Positions 9,298-18,029 of a stretch of 48,648 bases of DNA are shown here, one piece after another. The stretch is taken from NCBI GenBank assembly GCA_019746975.1, contig JAIERK010000160.1, positions 1 to 48,648 on the forward strand, read 5' to 3'. The position numbers and the translations under genes were made by a program. Numbering within the stretch: the first letter of the stretch is position 1; each line of letters starts with the position of its first letter. Source of the stretch: Candidatus Obscuribacterales bacterium (GTDB taxonomy: Bacteria; Cyanobacteriota; Vampirovibrionia; Obscuribacterales; Obscuribacteraceae). Below the pieces are notes generated by a model, which was not told where the DNA came from, did no database searches, and was given only the letters and a program-made list of their open reading frames with translations.

Positions 9298-9783
9298 TTA
9301 GTGTAAGCGCTTTCTTTCTCGTGCAATTTGAACAGCTTTCATACGAGTAATAGCCTTTGCAAGCGCCATCTCGGCAAGCTGCGTATCGAGCTTATCGACC
9401 CGTTGAGTTTTTTCAGCCTCGGCTCTATCCTTGGCTTGCTTGGCTCGAGCTTCGTCAATTTCGGTAGCCAGCTCGGCAGCATCGCTCAGGACCGTGACGA
9501 CTACTCCAGGCGACGTGAGTGGAGCTCCTTCGCTGGCCTTGCCGTGCGGCTTGATAGACCTGTTGCTCGAGACCTCGAGAATTCCAGCAATCACAGCAGC
9601 CGTATGCGGTTCACCTTTTTCCCAGTAAGTCAGCACATCGACACCAAGGGCGGTGACTAAAGGTTCGTGATCAGGCAGGATCGACAACTCTCCATCGCGA
9701 GCAGTCGCGGTCACTTGCGTCACTTCGGTGTCGAGCACCTGGCGCTCGGGTGTAATGATCTGGAGTCTGAACGTACCGGACAT
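9298..9783 (-). CDS. atpC: F1Fo ATP synthase epsilon subunit
   Basis: 161 residues starting MSGTFRLQIITPERQVLD; the ATG at 9783 has AGAGG just upstream, and longer in-frame starts run into the preceding gene. The N-terminal beta-sandwich signatures are present (ARDGELSILPDHEPLVTAL). The C-terminal helical hairpin (EIDEARAKQAKDRAEAEKTQ onwards) is present and ends in a basic ARERKRLH. Between the usual EVSSN and VTVLSD segments there is an extra stretch of roughly 18-20 residues (about 75-94) not normally found. It is the last gene of an atpD, clpP-like, atpC unit. The subunit sits in the central stalk and can inhibit ATP hydrolysis. Confidence 0.93.
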   Translation of the reverse strand: MSGTFRLQIITPERQVLDTEVTQVTATARDGELSILPDHEPLVTALGVDVLTYWEKGEPHTAAVIAGILEVSSNRSIKPHGKASEGAPLTSPGVVVTVLSDAAELATEIDEARAKQAKDRAEAEKTQRVDKLDTQLAEMALAKAITRMKAVQIARERKRLH

Positions 9784-9814
9784 ATTTCCTCTCTTTTTAG
9801 CGAAAAAGTATTGG

Positions 9815-10597
9815 CTATTTCTTTCTCGTACTGGTCTTGCCACCTGCGGTTCGTCCCTGTGCACGAGCCCGCGTTCCGCCTGCCGTCGTCTTTGCTTTTG
9901 CGGCAGGCTTTTTAGCAGCGGTCTGCGTTTTTTCTCGGCTGGCAACAGTAGCCCGTGTAGCAGCAGTTTTGGCCGCTATCTTGGGCTTCGGTGCACTAGT
10001 GGAAGCAAGCGTCAAACGTGGCGATGGAATTCTGCTCTGATGACGAATAATCTTGTCGATAATTCCGTATTCGAGCGCTTCCGGCGCCGACAGATAGTGG
10101 TCGCGCTCAATGTCCTTGCGGATGCGGTCGCGATCCTGCCCGGTGCATCTGTGCAATAGTTCTATCTGCGCATTTCTGAATCTTTGCCCCTGCAGCGCCT
10201 GGATCTCAAGGCTTGTGATGTCACCTTCCGCTTCCCAGATCGTCTGATGGAACATGAGTGTCGAGAACTCGTAGGCAGAACGCTCACCAGTCCCCGACGC
10301 CAGAATCTCACAAGCCCCCGATAGTGCATGACCCAGACAAATTGTATTCACCTTCGGCGGTATTGAATGCATGATCGCGATGATTGCATCTGCGTTGTAT
10401 CCATTTCCGCCTGCGGAGTTGATATACAAATTGATCGGGGTCTTCGAATCGCGCTCGGTCAAACGAAGCAGCCTGCGAATAACCGGCGTGGCCACTTCGT
10501 TTTCCAGCCGTCCAAACACGTATACATCACGGTTAGACAACTCGTCCGGTGTAGCGTTGATCTTCTCGACCTTGGGCTCTTGCTTTTTCTTACTCAT
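9815..10597 (-). CDS. ClpP-like serine protease with Lys/Ala-rich C-terminal tail
   Basis: 260 residues from the ATG at 10597. Residues 20-187 match the ClpP family: INLYINSAGG, GHALSGACE, STLMFHQT, KDIERDHYLSAPEALEYG. The catalytic triad appears intact as S93, H117 and D162, although the loop around the serine is one residue shorter than the usual ASMGA. Residues 188-260 form a tail made almost only of Ala, Lys, Arg, Thr and Gly, resembling histone H1 or AlgP-like tails, absent from standard ClpP (about 195-205 residues). The gene lies 16 bases after atpD and 31 bases before atpC, so it is probably co-transcribed with ATP synthase genes. No Clp ATPase gene is nearby. It may be a specialised ClpP/ClpR paralogue. 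Confidence 0.88.
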   Translation of the reverse strand: MSKKKQEPKVEKINATPDELSNRDVYVFGRLENEVATPVIRRLLRLTERDSKTPINLYINSAGGNGYNADAIIAIMHSIPPKVNTICLGHALSGACEILASGTGERSAYEFSTLMFHQTIWEAEGDITSLEIQALQGQRFRNAQIELLHRCTGQDRDRIRKDIERDHYLSAPEALEYGIIDKIIRHQSRIPSPRLTLASTSAPKPKIAAKTAATRATVASREKTQTAAKKPAAKAKTTAGGTRARAQGRTAGGKTSTRKK

Positions 10598-10613
10598 GAA
10601 AGAATTGATTTCC

Positions 10614-12068
10614 TTAAGCGGATTGTAGCTTCTTCGCCTGTTCTCGAGCTTCGTTGAGATCGCCAACCATGTAGAAGGCTTGCTCAGGCATATCATCACA
10701 ATCGCCGGCCAGAATCTGCTTGAATCCAGCCACTGTATCCTTCAATGAAACGTACTTACCAGGACGTCCGGTGAAGATTTCAGCTACGTGGAACGGCTGA
10801 CTGAGGAACTTCTGCAGTTTGCGTGCTCTCGACACGATCAATTTATCGTCTTCGGAGAGTTCGTCCATACCCAGGATAGCGATGATATCTTGAAGATCTT
10901 TATATCTCTGCAATGTCTGCTGCACACCACGAGCGACTTCGTAGTGCTCCTCGCCAACGATATCCGGCTTGAGCGCTGTCGATGTGGATGCCAACGGATC
11001 TACTGCTGGGTAAATTCCGAGTTCTGCAATCTGACGGCTCAACACCGTGGTGGCATCAAGGTGACCGAATGTGGTGGCAGGCGCCGGATCGGTCAAGTCA
11101 TCTGCCGGTACATATACAGCTTGTACGGAAGTGATCGAACCATGCTTGGTCGATGTGATGCGCTCCTGCAGTTCACCCATCTCGTTGCCGAGTGTAGGCT
11201 GATATCCTACGGCGGAAGGCATACGTCCAAGAAGCGCGGACACTTCAGAACCTGCTTGTACAAATCTAAAGATGTTGTCGACGAAGAGCAACACGTCCTG
11301 TTTGCTCACGTCTCTAAAGTACTCAGCAACTGTCAGCGCGGAAAGACCAACGCGCATTCTCGAACCTGGTGGCTCGTTCATCTGCCCGTAGACCAGTGCG
11401 ACCTTATCTAATACGCATCCACCCTCGACCTTCGAGTCTTTCATTTCGTGCCAGAGGTCGTTGCCTTCACGAGTTCTTTCTCCCACACCGCCGAACACCG
11501 AGTATCCACCGTGGTGCTTTGCGATATTGTGAATCAACTCCATGATGATAACGGTTTTGCCGACTCCGGCGCCGCCGAATAGTCCGACCTTACCACCCTT
11601 GATATAAGGCTCGAGGAGATCGACGACCTTGATACCAGTTTCAAACACAACCGTCTCGGTTTCGAGCTCTGTCAGAGCAGGAGCATGACGGTGAATCGGC
11701 CAGCGCTCGGTCGCTTCAATAGGACCGCCCTCGTCAACAGGCTCACCTAGTACGTTAAGAATGCGTCCCAGAGTGGCTGTACCAACCGGCACAGTGATGG
11801 GTTGCCCGGTATCGACTGCGGTCATGCCGCGCGTCATGCCGTCTGTGGAGCCCATGGCTACTGCCCTTACGCGGTTGTCGCCAAGCATCTGCTGCACTTC
11901 ACAAACAACCCGTTTTTGATCGCCGGCAGGATTGACACCCCTAATCTCCAGCGCGTTGTAAATCTGTGGCAAATGCCCACTAGGAAACTCGACGTCTATA
12001 ACGGCGCCGATAACCTGCACTACTCGGCCTTGAGTCGCAGTATTAGGGGAGTTAAGAACTGTGCTCAT
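10614..12068 (-). CDS. atpD: F1Fo ATP synthase beta subunit
   Basis: 484 residues, normal length. The Walker A loop GGAGVGKTV, the Walker B region VLLFVDNIFRF and the DELSEDD motif of the lever arm are all present. This is the catalytic subunit that makes ATP from ADP and phosphate. The other F1 genes (atpA, atpG) are not immediately upstream: the next gene upstream is the divergent K+ channel 192 bases away, so this organism splits the operon, with a beta/epsilon unit as seen in Cyanobacteria. Unlike that arrangement, a clpP-like gene sits between the two subunits here. Confidence 0.98.
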   Translation of the reverse strand: MSTVLNSPNTATQGRVVQVIGAVIDVEFPSGHLPQIYNALEIRGVNPAGDQKRVVCEVQQMLGDNRVRAVAMGSTDGMTRGMTAVDTGQPITVPVGTATLGRILNVLGEPVDEGGPIEATERWPIHRHAPALTELETETVVFETGIKVVDLLEPYIKGGKVGLFGGAGVGKTVIIMELIHNIAKHHGGYSVFGGVGERTREGNDLWHEMKDSKVEGGCVLDKVALVYGQMNEPPGSRMRVGLSALTVAEYFRDVSKQDVLLFVDNIFRFVQAGSEVSALLGRMPSAVGYQPTLGNEMGELQERITSTKHGSITSVQAVYVPADDLTDPAPATTFGHLDATTVLSRQIAELGIYPAVDPLASTSTALKPDIVGEEHYEVARGVQQTLQRYKDLQDIIAILGMDELSEDDKLIVSRARKLQKFLSQPFHVAEIFTGRPGKYVSLKDTVAGFKQILAGDCDDMPEQAFYMVGDLNEAREQAKKLQSA

Positions 12069-12259
12069 GTCGTCTCCGTTTGTGTGGACGAACCTCGATG
12101 GGTAGGTCGCCCGGTGTCATGTATGAAAACCCGATCTTATCAGCTTAGGATAGATCGCCGAGGCTACTTTCCAGGCGTCGTTTATGATACTTTTCGTATG
12201 CGCCTGGATTTTGTTTACAACAACGAAATCAGCGACTTTCCTTTGTTGGCGTTAATCTC

Positions 12260-13255
12260 GTGGAAGACCCCAAGTTACGCAGGCTTTTATCGCACATCGT
12301 CAAGCTGTTTGGGCTTATAGGCTTCGGCACGCTGGGCTTCATGGCGGTAGAAGGTTGGGATCCACTTGATGCTCTTTTCATGTCGGTCACGACGATTGCA
12401 ACGGTCGGTTATGGCGAAGTACACCCACTTACGGATCCTGGTCGCATTTTTGCAATGTTTCTCATACTGGTTGGAGTGGGAGCATTTCTTTACATAGTCA
12501 GCGATATGGTGTCGTTGTCTCTGGAGTTAAACGTTGGGAGACGAATGAAAAAACTAATTGTCAAGCTTACAAATCATCAGATCATTTGCGGTTATGGCAG
12601 AACCGGACAAGAGGTTGCGAATCAGTTTCGTATAAATAGAATCCCATTCGTGGTCGTGGAGATGAATGCACTTGTTGCAAGAAAGGCTGAGGATGCCGGT
12701 TTTCTCGTTATCGAAGGCGATGCATCCGCCGACGAAGTTCTCTTGAGAGCGCAGGTTAACAAAGCTAAAGGCATTGTCTGCGCCCTCCCTGACGATACTC
12801 AAAACACTTTTATTGCACTGACCGCTCGCGGGCTCAACGAATCGATAGATGTGGTTTCTCGTGCAGCCAATCCGGGATCGGAATCGAAGCTCAAACGCGT
12901 CGGAGCGCGCATGGTAATCTCGCCCTATGTCATCTGCGGACAGCGCTTGGCAGCCGCTGTAACACATCCACTCGTGACAACTTTTCTTGATGTTGTAATG
13001 CACACTCCGGAGCAGGACTTGCGCATGGAGCAAGTCACCCTTCACCCGGAGTCCTCCTTAATCGGAAGAACCTTAAAGGACGCCAATATAAAGCAAACAT
13101 CCGGCGCGATGATCTTGGCCGTAAATCAAAGTGGTAAGCTGATTACAAATCCAACGCCGGACCTGGTATTTTGTGTCGGCGACGAGCTAATTGCTCTGGG
13201 TGCACAAGAAGAGTTAAACAGACTTGGCCTACTGGCTGGACGAATGGAGAGCTGA
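12260..13255 (+). CDS. Two-TM potassium channel with RCK/TrkA domains (MthK-like)
   Basis: 331 residues with a GTG start. Helix 1 is at about 12-30, the pore helix and K+ selectivity filter TVGYGE at 48-53, helix 2 at about 62-88. An RCK_N domain follows with a Rossmann GYGRTGQ (111-117) and the acidic strand end VVVEMN, then a TrkA-C domain near 245-325. The order is that of MthK-type gated K+ channels. An in-frame ATG at 12545 (residue 96), preceded by GGGAG at 12536-12540, sits exactly at the start of the RCK domain. MthK is known to make a separate soluble RCK from such an internal start. The gene leads an operon with the DUF1292 and kinase-like genes (8- and 11-base gaps). Confidence 0.92.
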   Translation: MEDPKLRRLLSHIVKLFGLIGFGTLGFMAVEGWDPLDALFMSVTTIATVGYGEVHPLTDPGRIFAMFLILVGVGAFLYIVSDMVSLSLELNVGRRMKKLIVKLTNHQIICGYGRTGQEVANQFRINRIPFVVVEMNALVARKAEDAGFLVIEGDASADEVLLRAQVNKAKGIVCALPDDTQNTFIALTARGLNESIDVVSRAANPGSESKLKRVGARMVISPYVICGQRLAAAVTHPLVTTFLDVVMHTPEQDLRMEQVTLHPESSLIGRTLKDANIKQTSGAMILAVNQSGKLITNPTPDLVFCVGDELIALGAQEELNRLGLLAGRMES

Positions 13256-13263
13256 TACCCCTC

Positions 13264-13578
13264 ATGACTAACGACAACGCAACGCCCGGTGCGGATGAAG
13301 CAATCATCACCTTAGAAGGCGAAGACGGTACTTCCTACAATTGCCAGATCCTGGACATCATCGAGTTTGAGGGTCAAGAGTACGGAATTCTCCTGAAGCT
13401 GAAAGGGCAGGGAGACGAATCCCACGACAACGAAGAGGAAGAGTCGCTCGTAATCATGCGACTGATTCAGCGTGACGATCAATCGATCTTCAGAACGATC
13501 GAGAGCGACGACGAATTCGACAAAGTCGTTGCTTATGTCGAAGAGCTCGCCAGAGCCGCAGCTGGAGCGGACGACTAG
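13264..13578 (+). CDS. DUF1292 (YrzB-like) protein
   Basis: 104 residues, strongly acidic. The body follows the DUF1292 pattern: ITLEGEDGTSYNCQILDIIE, then EYGILLKL, an acidic linker, and VIMRLIQRDDQSIFRTIES. The ATG at 13264 fits the length of the family; a longer frame upstream overlaps the channel gene and has no similarity. Function is unknown in the family, whose members in Firmicutes usually lie near the YqgF resolvase gene. Here the neighbours are a K+ channel and a protein kinase-like gene, which is a different setting. Confidence 0.8.
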   Translation: MTNDNATPGADEAIITLEGEDGTSYNCQILDIIEFEGQEYGILLKLKGQGDESHDNEEEESLVIMRLIQRDDQSIFRTIESDDEFDKVVAYVEELARAAAGADD

Positions 13579-13589
13579 GCAAAAGGGGC

Positions 13590-14582
13590 ATGAGTACGAT
13601 GTCCAATCAGTACGTTAACGACTTGATTGGCACACAGTTTGGTGACTTTACTTTACAAGAGTTGGTGGGAGAAGGGACCTTTTCTCACGTCTTCAGAGCT
13701 GTCGATCGACAGAAGAACGATAAAGCAGTCAAAGTGCCGAGACCGTTCTCATCCGGTCGTGATGAGCGTTTTGAATTTCTGCCTACACAGGTTTTTATAA
13801 AGAGGGGACAACGATTTACCCCTCAAGAAGCTTCTCCCGTCCATATCCTGAGAATTCAGGTAGCGAGAACCAAAGCGGTTATAGATCAAGGTATGGTCCG
13901 CATCGAAGATTACTCCTTCGATGGTGAGACAAGCCACTGCCGAATGCCCTTCCTTTCCGGAAGGACATTCCGAGACTATATGCGATCCGGTCCGGTGCCA
14001 ATTACCGTGCTTCGCAATCTGACGCTTACTTTGTCCAGACTCAATCACATGGACAATTTTGGATATCACGGTGATGTAAAACCGGAAAATATGATCGTCA
14101 CCAATAATGGTGTCATTCTCGTCGACTGTGGATATTTCGGCAACGTCAACGTGGGAGAACGACTGGATGACGCCCAGAAGACCTTGATCGTAACCACGCC
14201 ACGGTATTACCCGCGGTTACTCCCTGATGATCTGCTCGCGTTCGGTTTGATCCTGTGGGAGACTGCCATGCGAACTCCTCTGATTGAAAGCGTGGCATAT
14301 TCCGGAGACTACGATAGCGACACGGTATCAGACAGACTTAACGATATCGTTGCCGAAGAAGAGGCGATTGGAAATTTCAATTTCACGGGCGTTATGGGCG
14401 CAGAAAAGCCATCCGCCGTGCGTGAAGGTTTGCCGCCTATAATAGACAACTTGCTGCTGAAAGCGGTGCGGCTCAAGTTCAACGATTCAAACCTGCTGGA
14501 TATCGATGAAGGGTTTGCAAGCTTCGAAGAGTTGGCTGATGAACTCAGGAAGCTGTCTCAAGCCGGCATTCATTATCTTTGA
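13590..14582 (+). CDS. Diverged Ser/Thr protein kinase-like protein
   Basis: 330 residues. The N-lobe has a glycine loop VGEGTFSHVF (26-35) and a lysine K48 in AVKVP. The catalytic loop is YHGDVKPENM (H160, G161, D162), with the HRD arginine replaced by glycine; the metal loop is VDCG (179-181) in place of DFG. The usual APE region is replaced by TTPRYYPRLLPDDLLAFG. All charged catalytic residues remain, so it may be active, or it may be a regulated pseudokinase. There is an unusual insertion between the lysine and helix C (residues 52-80). AGGGG precedes the first ATG very closely, so ATG 13599 is an alternative start. It ends the channel-DUF1292 operon. Confidence 0.78.
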   Translation: MSTMSNQYVNDLIGTQFGDFTLQELVGEGTFSHVFRAVDRQKNDKAVKVPRPFSSGRDERFEFLPTQVFIKRGQRFTPQEASPVHILRIQVARTKAVIDQGMVRIEDYSFDGETSHCRMPFLSGRTFRDYMRSGPVPITVLRNLTLTLSRLNHMDNFGYHGDVKPENMIVTNNGVILVDCGYFGNVNVGERLDDAQKTLIVTTPRYYPRLLPDDLLAFGLILWETAMRTPLIESVAYSGDYDSDTVSDRLNDIVAEEEAIGNFNFTGVMGAEKPSAVREGLPPIIDNLLLKAVRLKFNDSNLLDIDEGFASFEELADELRKLSQAGIHYL

Positions 14583-14729
14583 GTAGTCCAGGTCCTGTAG
14601 GACGACCGCTGCATTTGGTTACGTGCGAAAACACCATGAAGATCTGATAGTCGAATCGCGACTTTACTGACGCGTGAGCGCCCAGTGATCTGGGAATCAT
14701 GTGTTTGGGAAAGTCGTTTGAATCCGATA

Positions 14730-15193
14730 ATGAGCGCAGAGCAAACCGACAATCAAAAATGCAGCGCCTGCCTTCAATCGCCTGACGATTGTCAGTGTTT
14801 TACAACACGCTTCAAGCTCACCGCCACTCAAACATCTCTGACCCAGGGCACGATCGAAGGTCGCTACCGCATCCTCGAAAAGGTCGGCATTGGCGGCATG
14901 GGAACGGTCTATCGCGCAGAGCACATTGAGCAAGAGGAGTACGGCATATTTGATGCGGCACCAGATTCGGTACTATTAGCCAGAGCCAATCTTTTCGCGA
15001 AGACGAGCAGAGCCGTTTCAAATCGGCATTTATCGAAGCTTATGTTGCCGCGGAGAATAGGGAAAAAACCGATCTCCAGAAGCTCGCGATTGACGAAGTT
15101 CAGCGCCTCTCCCGAGTTCTAGCAACAGCGACACCATCCATAGGGCACGATAGACAAGAGAAGTTGAGTGCCAGCAAGACAGACCGGTATTAG
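14730..15193 (+). pseudogene. Remnant of a Ser/Thr kinase gene (internal deletion and frameshift)
   Basis: The frame from ATG 14730 begins with a cysteine-bearing leader (CSACLQSPDDCQC) and then a clear kinase glycine loop, YRILEKVGIGGMGTVYRAEH. Immediately afterwards kinase similarity stops: K-lysine, HRD and DFG segments are all missing. From about 14954 the coding character continues in another frame (FKSAFIEAYVAAENREK, IDEVQRLSRVLA) to a stop at 15191-15193, like the C-terminal helical part of a longer protein. This looks like a kinase gene that has lost its catalytic core and a frame. A gene starting here would encode no working kinase. Confidence 0.6.
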
Positions 15194-15259
15194 CACTTCG
15201 ATAGAACTAACGCTCGGAAAATATCGCGGATGGCTAATACTGGGCGAGAGTATTAGCGG

Positions 15260-15394
15260 TTGAATTTAAAAAACGATTGGAAAAAATTCCTGATTGCTAA
15301 CAACGCAGCGAGAGCGCAGGCAGCTTGTGTGGAAGAAAACAAGATTGACAGCGAGCTCAAGCGACCCGCTCCACCGACGTCCATTGAGTTTTAA
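15260..15394 (+). pseudogene. Possible further coding remnant after the broken kinase
   Basis: An open stretch of 44 codons with coding-like composition (WKKFLIANNAARAQAAC, then KIDSELKRPAPP) ends at a TAA at 15392-15394. A stop lies two codons upstream of the first usable TTG and there is no ribosome site. It may be a separated C-terminal piece of the decayed kinase gene or another lost gene. Nothing else is visible between 15194 and 15451. Confidence 0.25.
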
Positions 15395-15451
15395 TCAAAA
15401 GAAATTGACTCTCCTGCTACATTGTAATAGTGAGATAAATTTGAGGCGCTT

Positions 15452-15922
15452 ATGAGCATATTGCGAATATACCTGTATGCAGTCGGTCAAAAGATAATCA
15501 TCCCTCAGCTCGCAGAGACAGAAGAAGGTTTTTTTGTTGAGATCGAGCCGATAACGATTTTCGACGTTCGCGACGTCAATAAGTGGAAAGCGCTGATGTA
15601 TACGTATCTGAGCGAGGGCAACAAGCTCATTCCAACGCCGGAGCAAGCCGGCTCCCCAGGCTCCGCGATACTAGAACATCTCGGACTGAAAAAATGGGAC
15701 GACTTCGAGCGCAAATCGGTACTTTACACAATTCACGCCGGACCTCGCTTCATCGCAGTCTACGCGACCGGACGAAATGAGCAGGGACGCTGGACCACCG
15801 GCACGAAAGAGCGCAAATTCTTTCCCCAGGCTCCGCTTGAAGTAGTCGTCGACGAAGTCTCCTCAGACATAATCAAAGAGCCCGAGGCCGTCGAAAAGCC
15901 AATGCTGTTGCTAGGCGGATAA
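15452..15922 (+). CDS. Hypothetical protein, 156 residues
   Basis: Starts at ATG 15452 with GAGG about eight bases upstream. The protein is soluble, with no signal peptide or membrane helix. It begins MSILRIYLYAVGQKIIIPQL and has the segments IEPITIFDVRDVNKW, SVLYTIHAGPRFIAVYATG and FFPQAPLEVVVDE. I do not recognise a family. Alternating hydrophobic positions suggest a mainly beta fold. It stands alone between the kinase remnants and the convergent lysS gene. Confidence 0.65.
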   Translation: MSILRIYLYAVGQKIIIPQLAETEEGFFVEIEPITIFDVRDVNKWKALMYTYLSEGNKLIPTPEQAGSPGSAILEHLGLKKWDDFERKSVLYTIHAGPRFIAVYATGRNEQGRWTTGTKERKFFPQAPLEVVVDEVSSDIIKEPEAVEKPMLLLGG

Positions 15923-16053
15923 CAGGTTCGATACGGCACGCCACGACCCAGAACCAGAAAATGTCTTCCGAAAGGTACTCTGGTTGCTCTCAGTGCCATC
16001 CATAATCGGATTTCTTGTTGTTCTGCTTCTTTGCTGATTTATGGATGCTGAAA

Positions 16054-17577
16054 CTAGACCTTTTCAGCGACCGTATCCTTCAACTGCTTCGCTGGCTCTG
16101 CGATAGGTTTCATCGTCGGGAAGGCGATGACATCGCGGATTGAAGCGGAGTTAGTCAGGAACATCACAAGGCGATCGATACCGATTCCGATTCCCATTGT
16201 GGGGGGCATGCCGTACTCCATCGCCAGGATGAAATCGAGATCGAGCGGCATCGCTTCTTCGTTGCCGGCGGCTTTCTTGCGCGCCTGATCCTCGAGACGA
16301 GCACGCTGATCGAGTGGATCGGACAATTCGCTGTAGCCGTTGGCTAGTTCGCGACCGAAGACGAATAATTCGAAACGCTCGACTTCTCCAGGGTTGGTGC
16401 GATGCGCCTTGGTGAGCGGTGAAATCTCGACAGGATAGTCGATTATGAATGTAGGTTGAATCAACGTGGACTCGACTTTCGATTCGAATATCGTGTTAAT
16501 GACTTCGCCACGTGACTCTTCCTTTTCGAGGTGCACACCAAGGGTGGTGGCAACTTTTTTCATCTCATCGAAAGTCTTCACGCTTTCAACATCGACTCCG
16601 GTAACCTCTTTGATCGCATCGTTCATTCTAACGCGACGCCACGGGCGCGCTAGACTGAGCGTTTGACCTTGATACTCGAGGCTGTTGGTTCCACAGACCT
16701 TCATCGCGCAATCAACAACCATTTCCTCAGCGAAATCCATAAGGTCATTATAGTCTCCGTATGCACAATACATTTCCAGCATTGTGAACTCCGGATTGTG
16801 CCGCGTGCTGATGCCCTCGTTTCGGAAGATTCTGCCGATTTCGTAAACGCGCTCGAAGCCGCCCACGATGAGTCTCTTCAAATGCAGTTCGGTGGCAATG
16901 CGAAGATATAGATCGATATCTAGTGTATTGTGGTGAGTGACGAATGGACGAGCATCTGCACCACCAGCTTCGACCTGAAGCGTCGGTGTCTCTATTTCCA
17001 GAAAGTCTCTGTCGTCAAGAAACTGGCGAATCGCTCTTACCGCCATACTGCGCTTGCGCAGAGTATCTCTCACACTCGGGTTCATAACCATATCTACATA
17101 GCGATGCCGGTAGCGTGCCTCCACGTCGGTGAACCCTTCCCAACTGTCAGGAAGCGGTTGCAGAGACTTGCACAAAAGCTCGAAGTCGGTAACGCGAATT
17201 GAAAGTTCGCCGGCTTTGGTTCTTCTCACTGTCCCTGTGACGCCGATGTAGTCACCTTTGTCGAACAGCTTCCGCATATCGAGCTTTTCCTGCGAAAGGC
17301 TCTCTTTGTGACAGAAGAGCTGAATCTTGCCGCTCTCATCGTACAAGTCGACGAACATCCAGCTGTTGCGTTCGTTCAACACCTTTCCGCAAACCCGCAC
17401 AACGTCCTGAGTTTCCGTCTCTGGTGCCAAGCCTTCGTAGAGTTTATGCAACGCCTCAGCCTTATGCGTTCTTTCGAAGCGATATGGATAAGGTTTAACC
17501 CCAAGTCCCTTCAAATCTTCAAGCTTACGTAATCTCTCGGCTCTGAGCCGCCCGCCTTCGGATTCCAAACTTGTCAC
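16054..17577 (-). CDS. lysS: Lysyl-tRNA synthetase, class II
   Basis: About 507 residues from a GTG at 17577, chosen because GGGAGG lies seven bases upstream; longer in-frame starts add unrelated sequence. It charges tRNA-Lys with lysine. The N-terminal OB-fold anticodon-binding domain (KVLNERNSWMFVDLYDESGK) is followed by the class II catalytic core: motif 2 FRNEGISTRHNPEFTMLEMY and motif 3 GIGIGIDRLVMFL. Length is normal for LysS. It is a single gene; upstream lies a 450-base gap, downstream it converges on the 156-residue hypothetical gene. Confidence 0.97.
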   Translation of the reverse strand: MTSLESEGGRLRAERLRKLEDLKGLGVKPYPYRFERTHKAEALHKLYEGLAPETETQDVVRVCGKVLNERNSWMFVDLYDESGKIQLFCHKESLSQEKLDMRKLFDKGDYIGVTGTVRRTKAGELSIRVTDFELLCKSLQPLPDSWEGFTDVEARYRHRYVDMVMNPSVRDTLRKRSMAVRAIRQFLDDRDFLEIETPTLQVEAGGADARPFVTHHNTLDIDLYLRIATELHLKRLIVGGFERVYEIGRIFRNEGISTRHNPEFTMLEMYCAYGDYNDLMDFAEEMVVDCAMKVCGTNSLEYQGQTLSLARPWRRVRMNDAIKEVTGVDVESVKTFDEMKKVATTLGVHLEKEESRGEVINTIFESKVESTLIQPTFIIDYPVEISPLTKAHRTNPGEVERFELFVFGRELANGYSELSDPLDQRARLEDQARKKAAGNEEAMPLDLDFILAMEYGMPPTMGIGIGIDRLVMFLTNSASIRDVIAFPTMKPIAEPAKQLKDTVAEKV

Positions 17578-18029
17578 GCTATAACCTCCCGCGAACATCT
17601 GGGATAAGAAACATCTACGGGGCTGACTATAGCGCACACAGCGACACATTAGCTAATGATTATCGCTTCTCCTGTAATAAAGTTTTGCCAAGACTGGACG
17701 TAGCGACACGAGTACTTCTCGGTAGACAGGAGAGACGAAAACCACGATTGCGCATGACAGAAGCAACCGGGTCAATCGATTCAACGGGCAATCAGCGTTT
17801 TGACGGAGACAGAAAAGGGCGACGAGTGTTAGCACAAGCGATAGCGCTCGGGGCTTCTACAAGCACGAGCTCCGCATACTCAAGCTCAAAGAATTTGCGG
17901 CTCTACTGATGCATAACCGAACACGGATCGTGCTGTTCCTTCGACATTTACCACTTTCCAAGCCTCAATTCCGCATTTAATCGAGAATTGTGGTTGGGAC
18001 TTCATCACCGCCTGAGCTAAAATAGAAAG
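17578..18029. other. Intergenic region upstream of lysS
   Basis: No gene is supported here. A short sequence at 17672-17693 (CTGTAATAA followed by AAGTTTTGCCAAGA) recurs with a three-base insertion at 19047-19070. The rest should contain the lysS promoter, which I could not place. Confidence 0.4.

Noticed and set aside
9784..9945. Upstream extension of atpC to 9945
   Set aside because: The extension overlaps the end of the clpP-like gene and lacks similarity; ATG 9783 has the ribosome site.
10788..11411. 207-codon plus-strand frame opposite atpD
   Set aside because: Lies wholly within the highly conserved beta-subunit gene and shows no family similarity.
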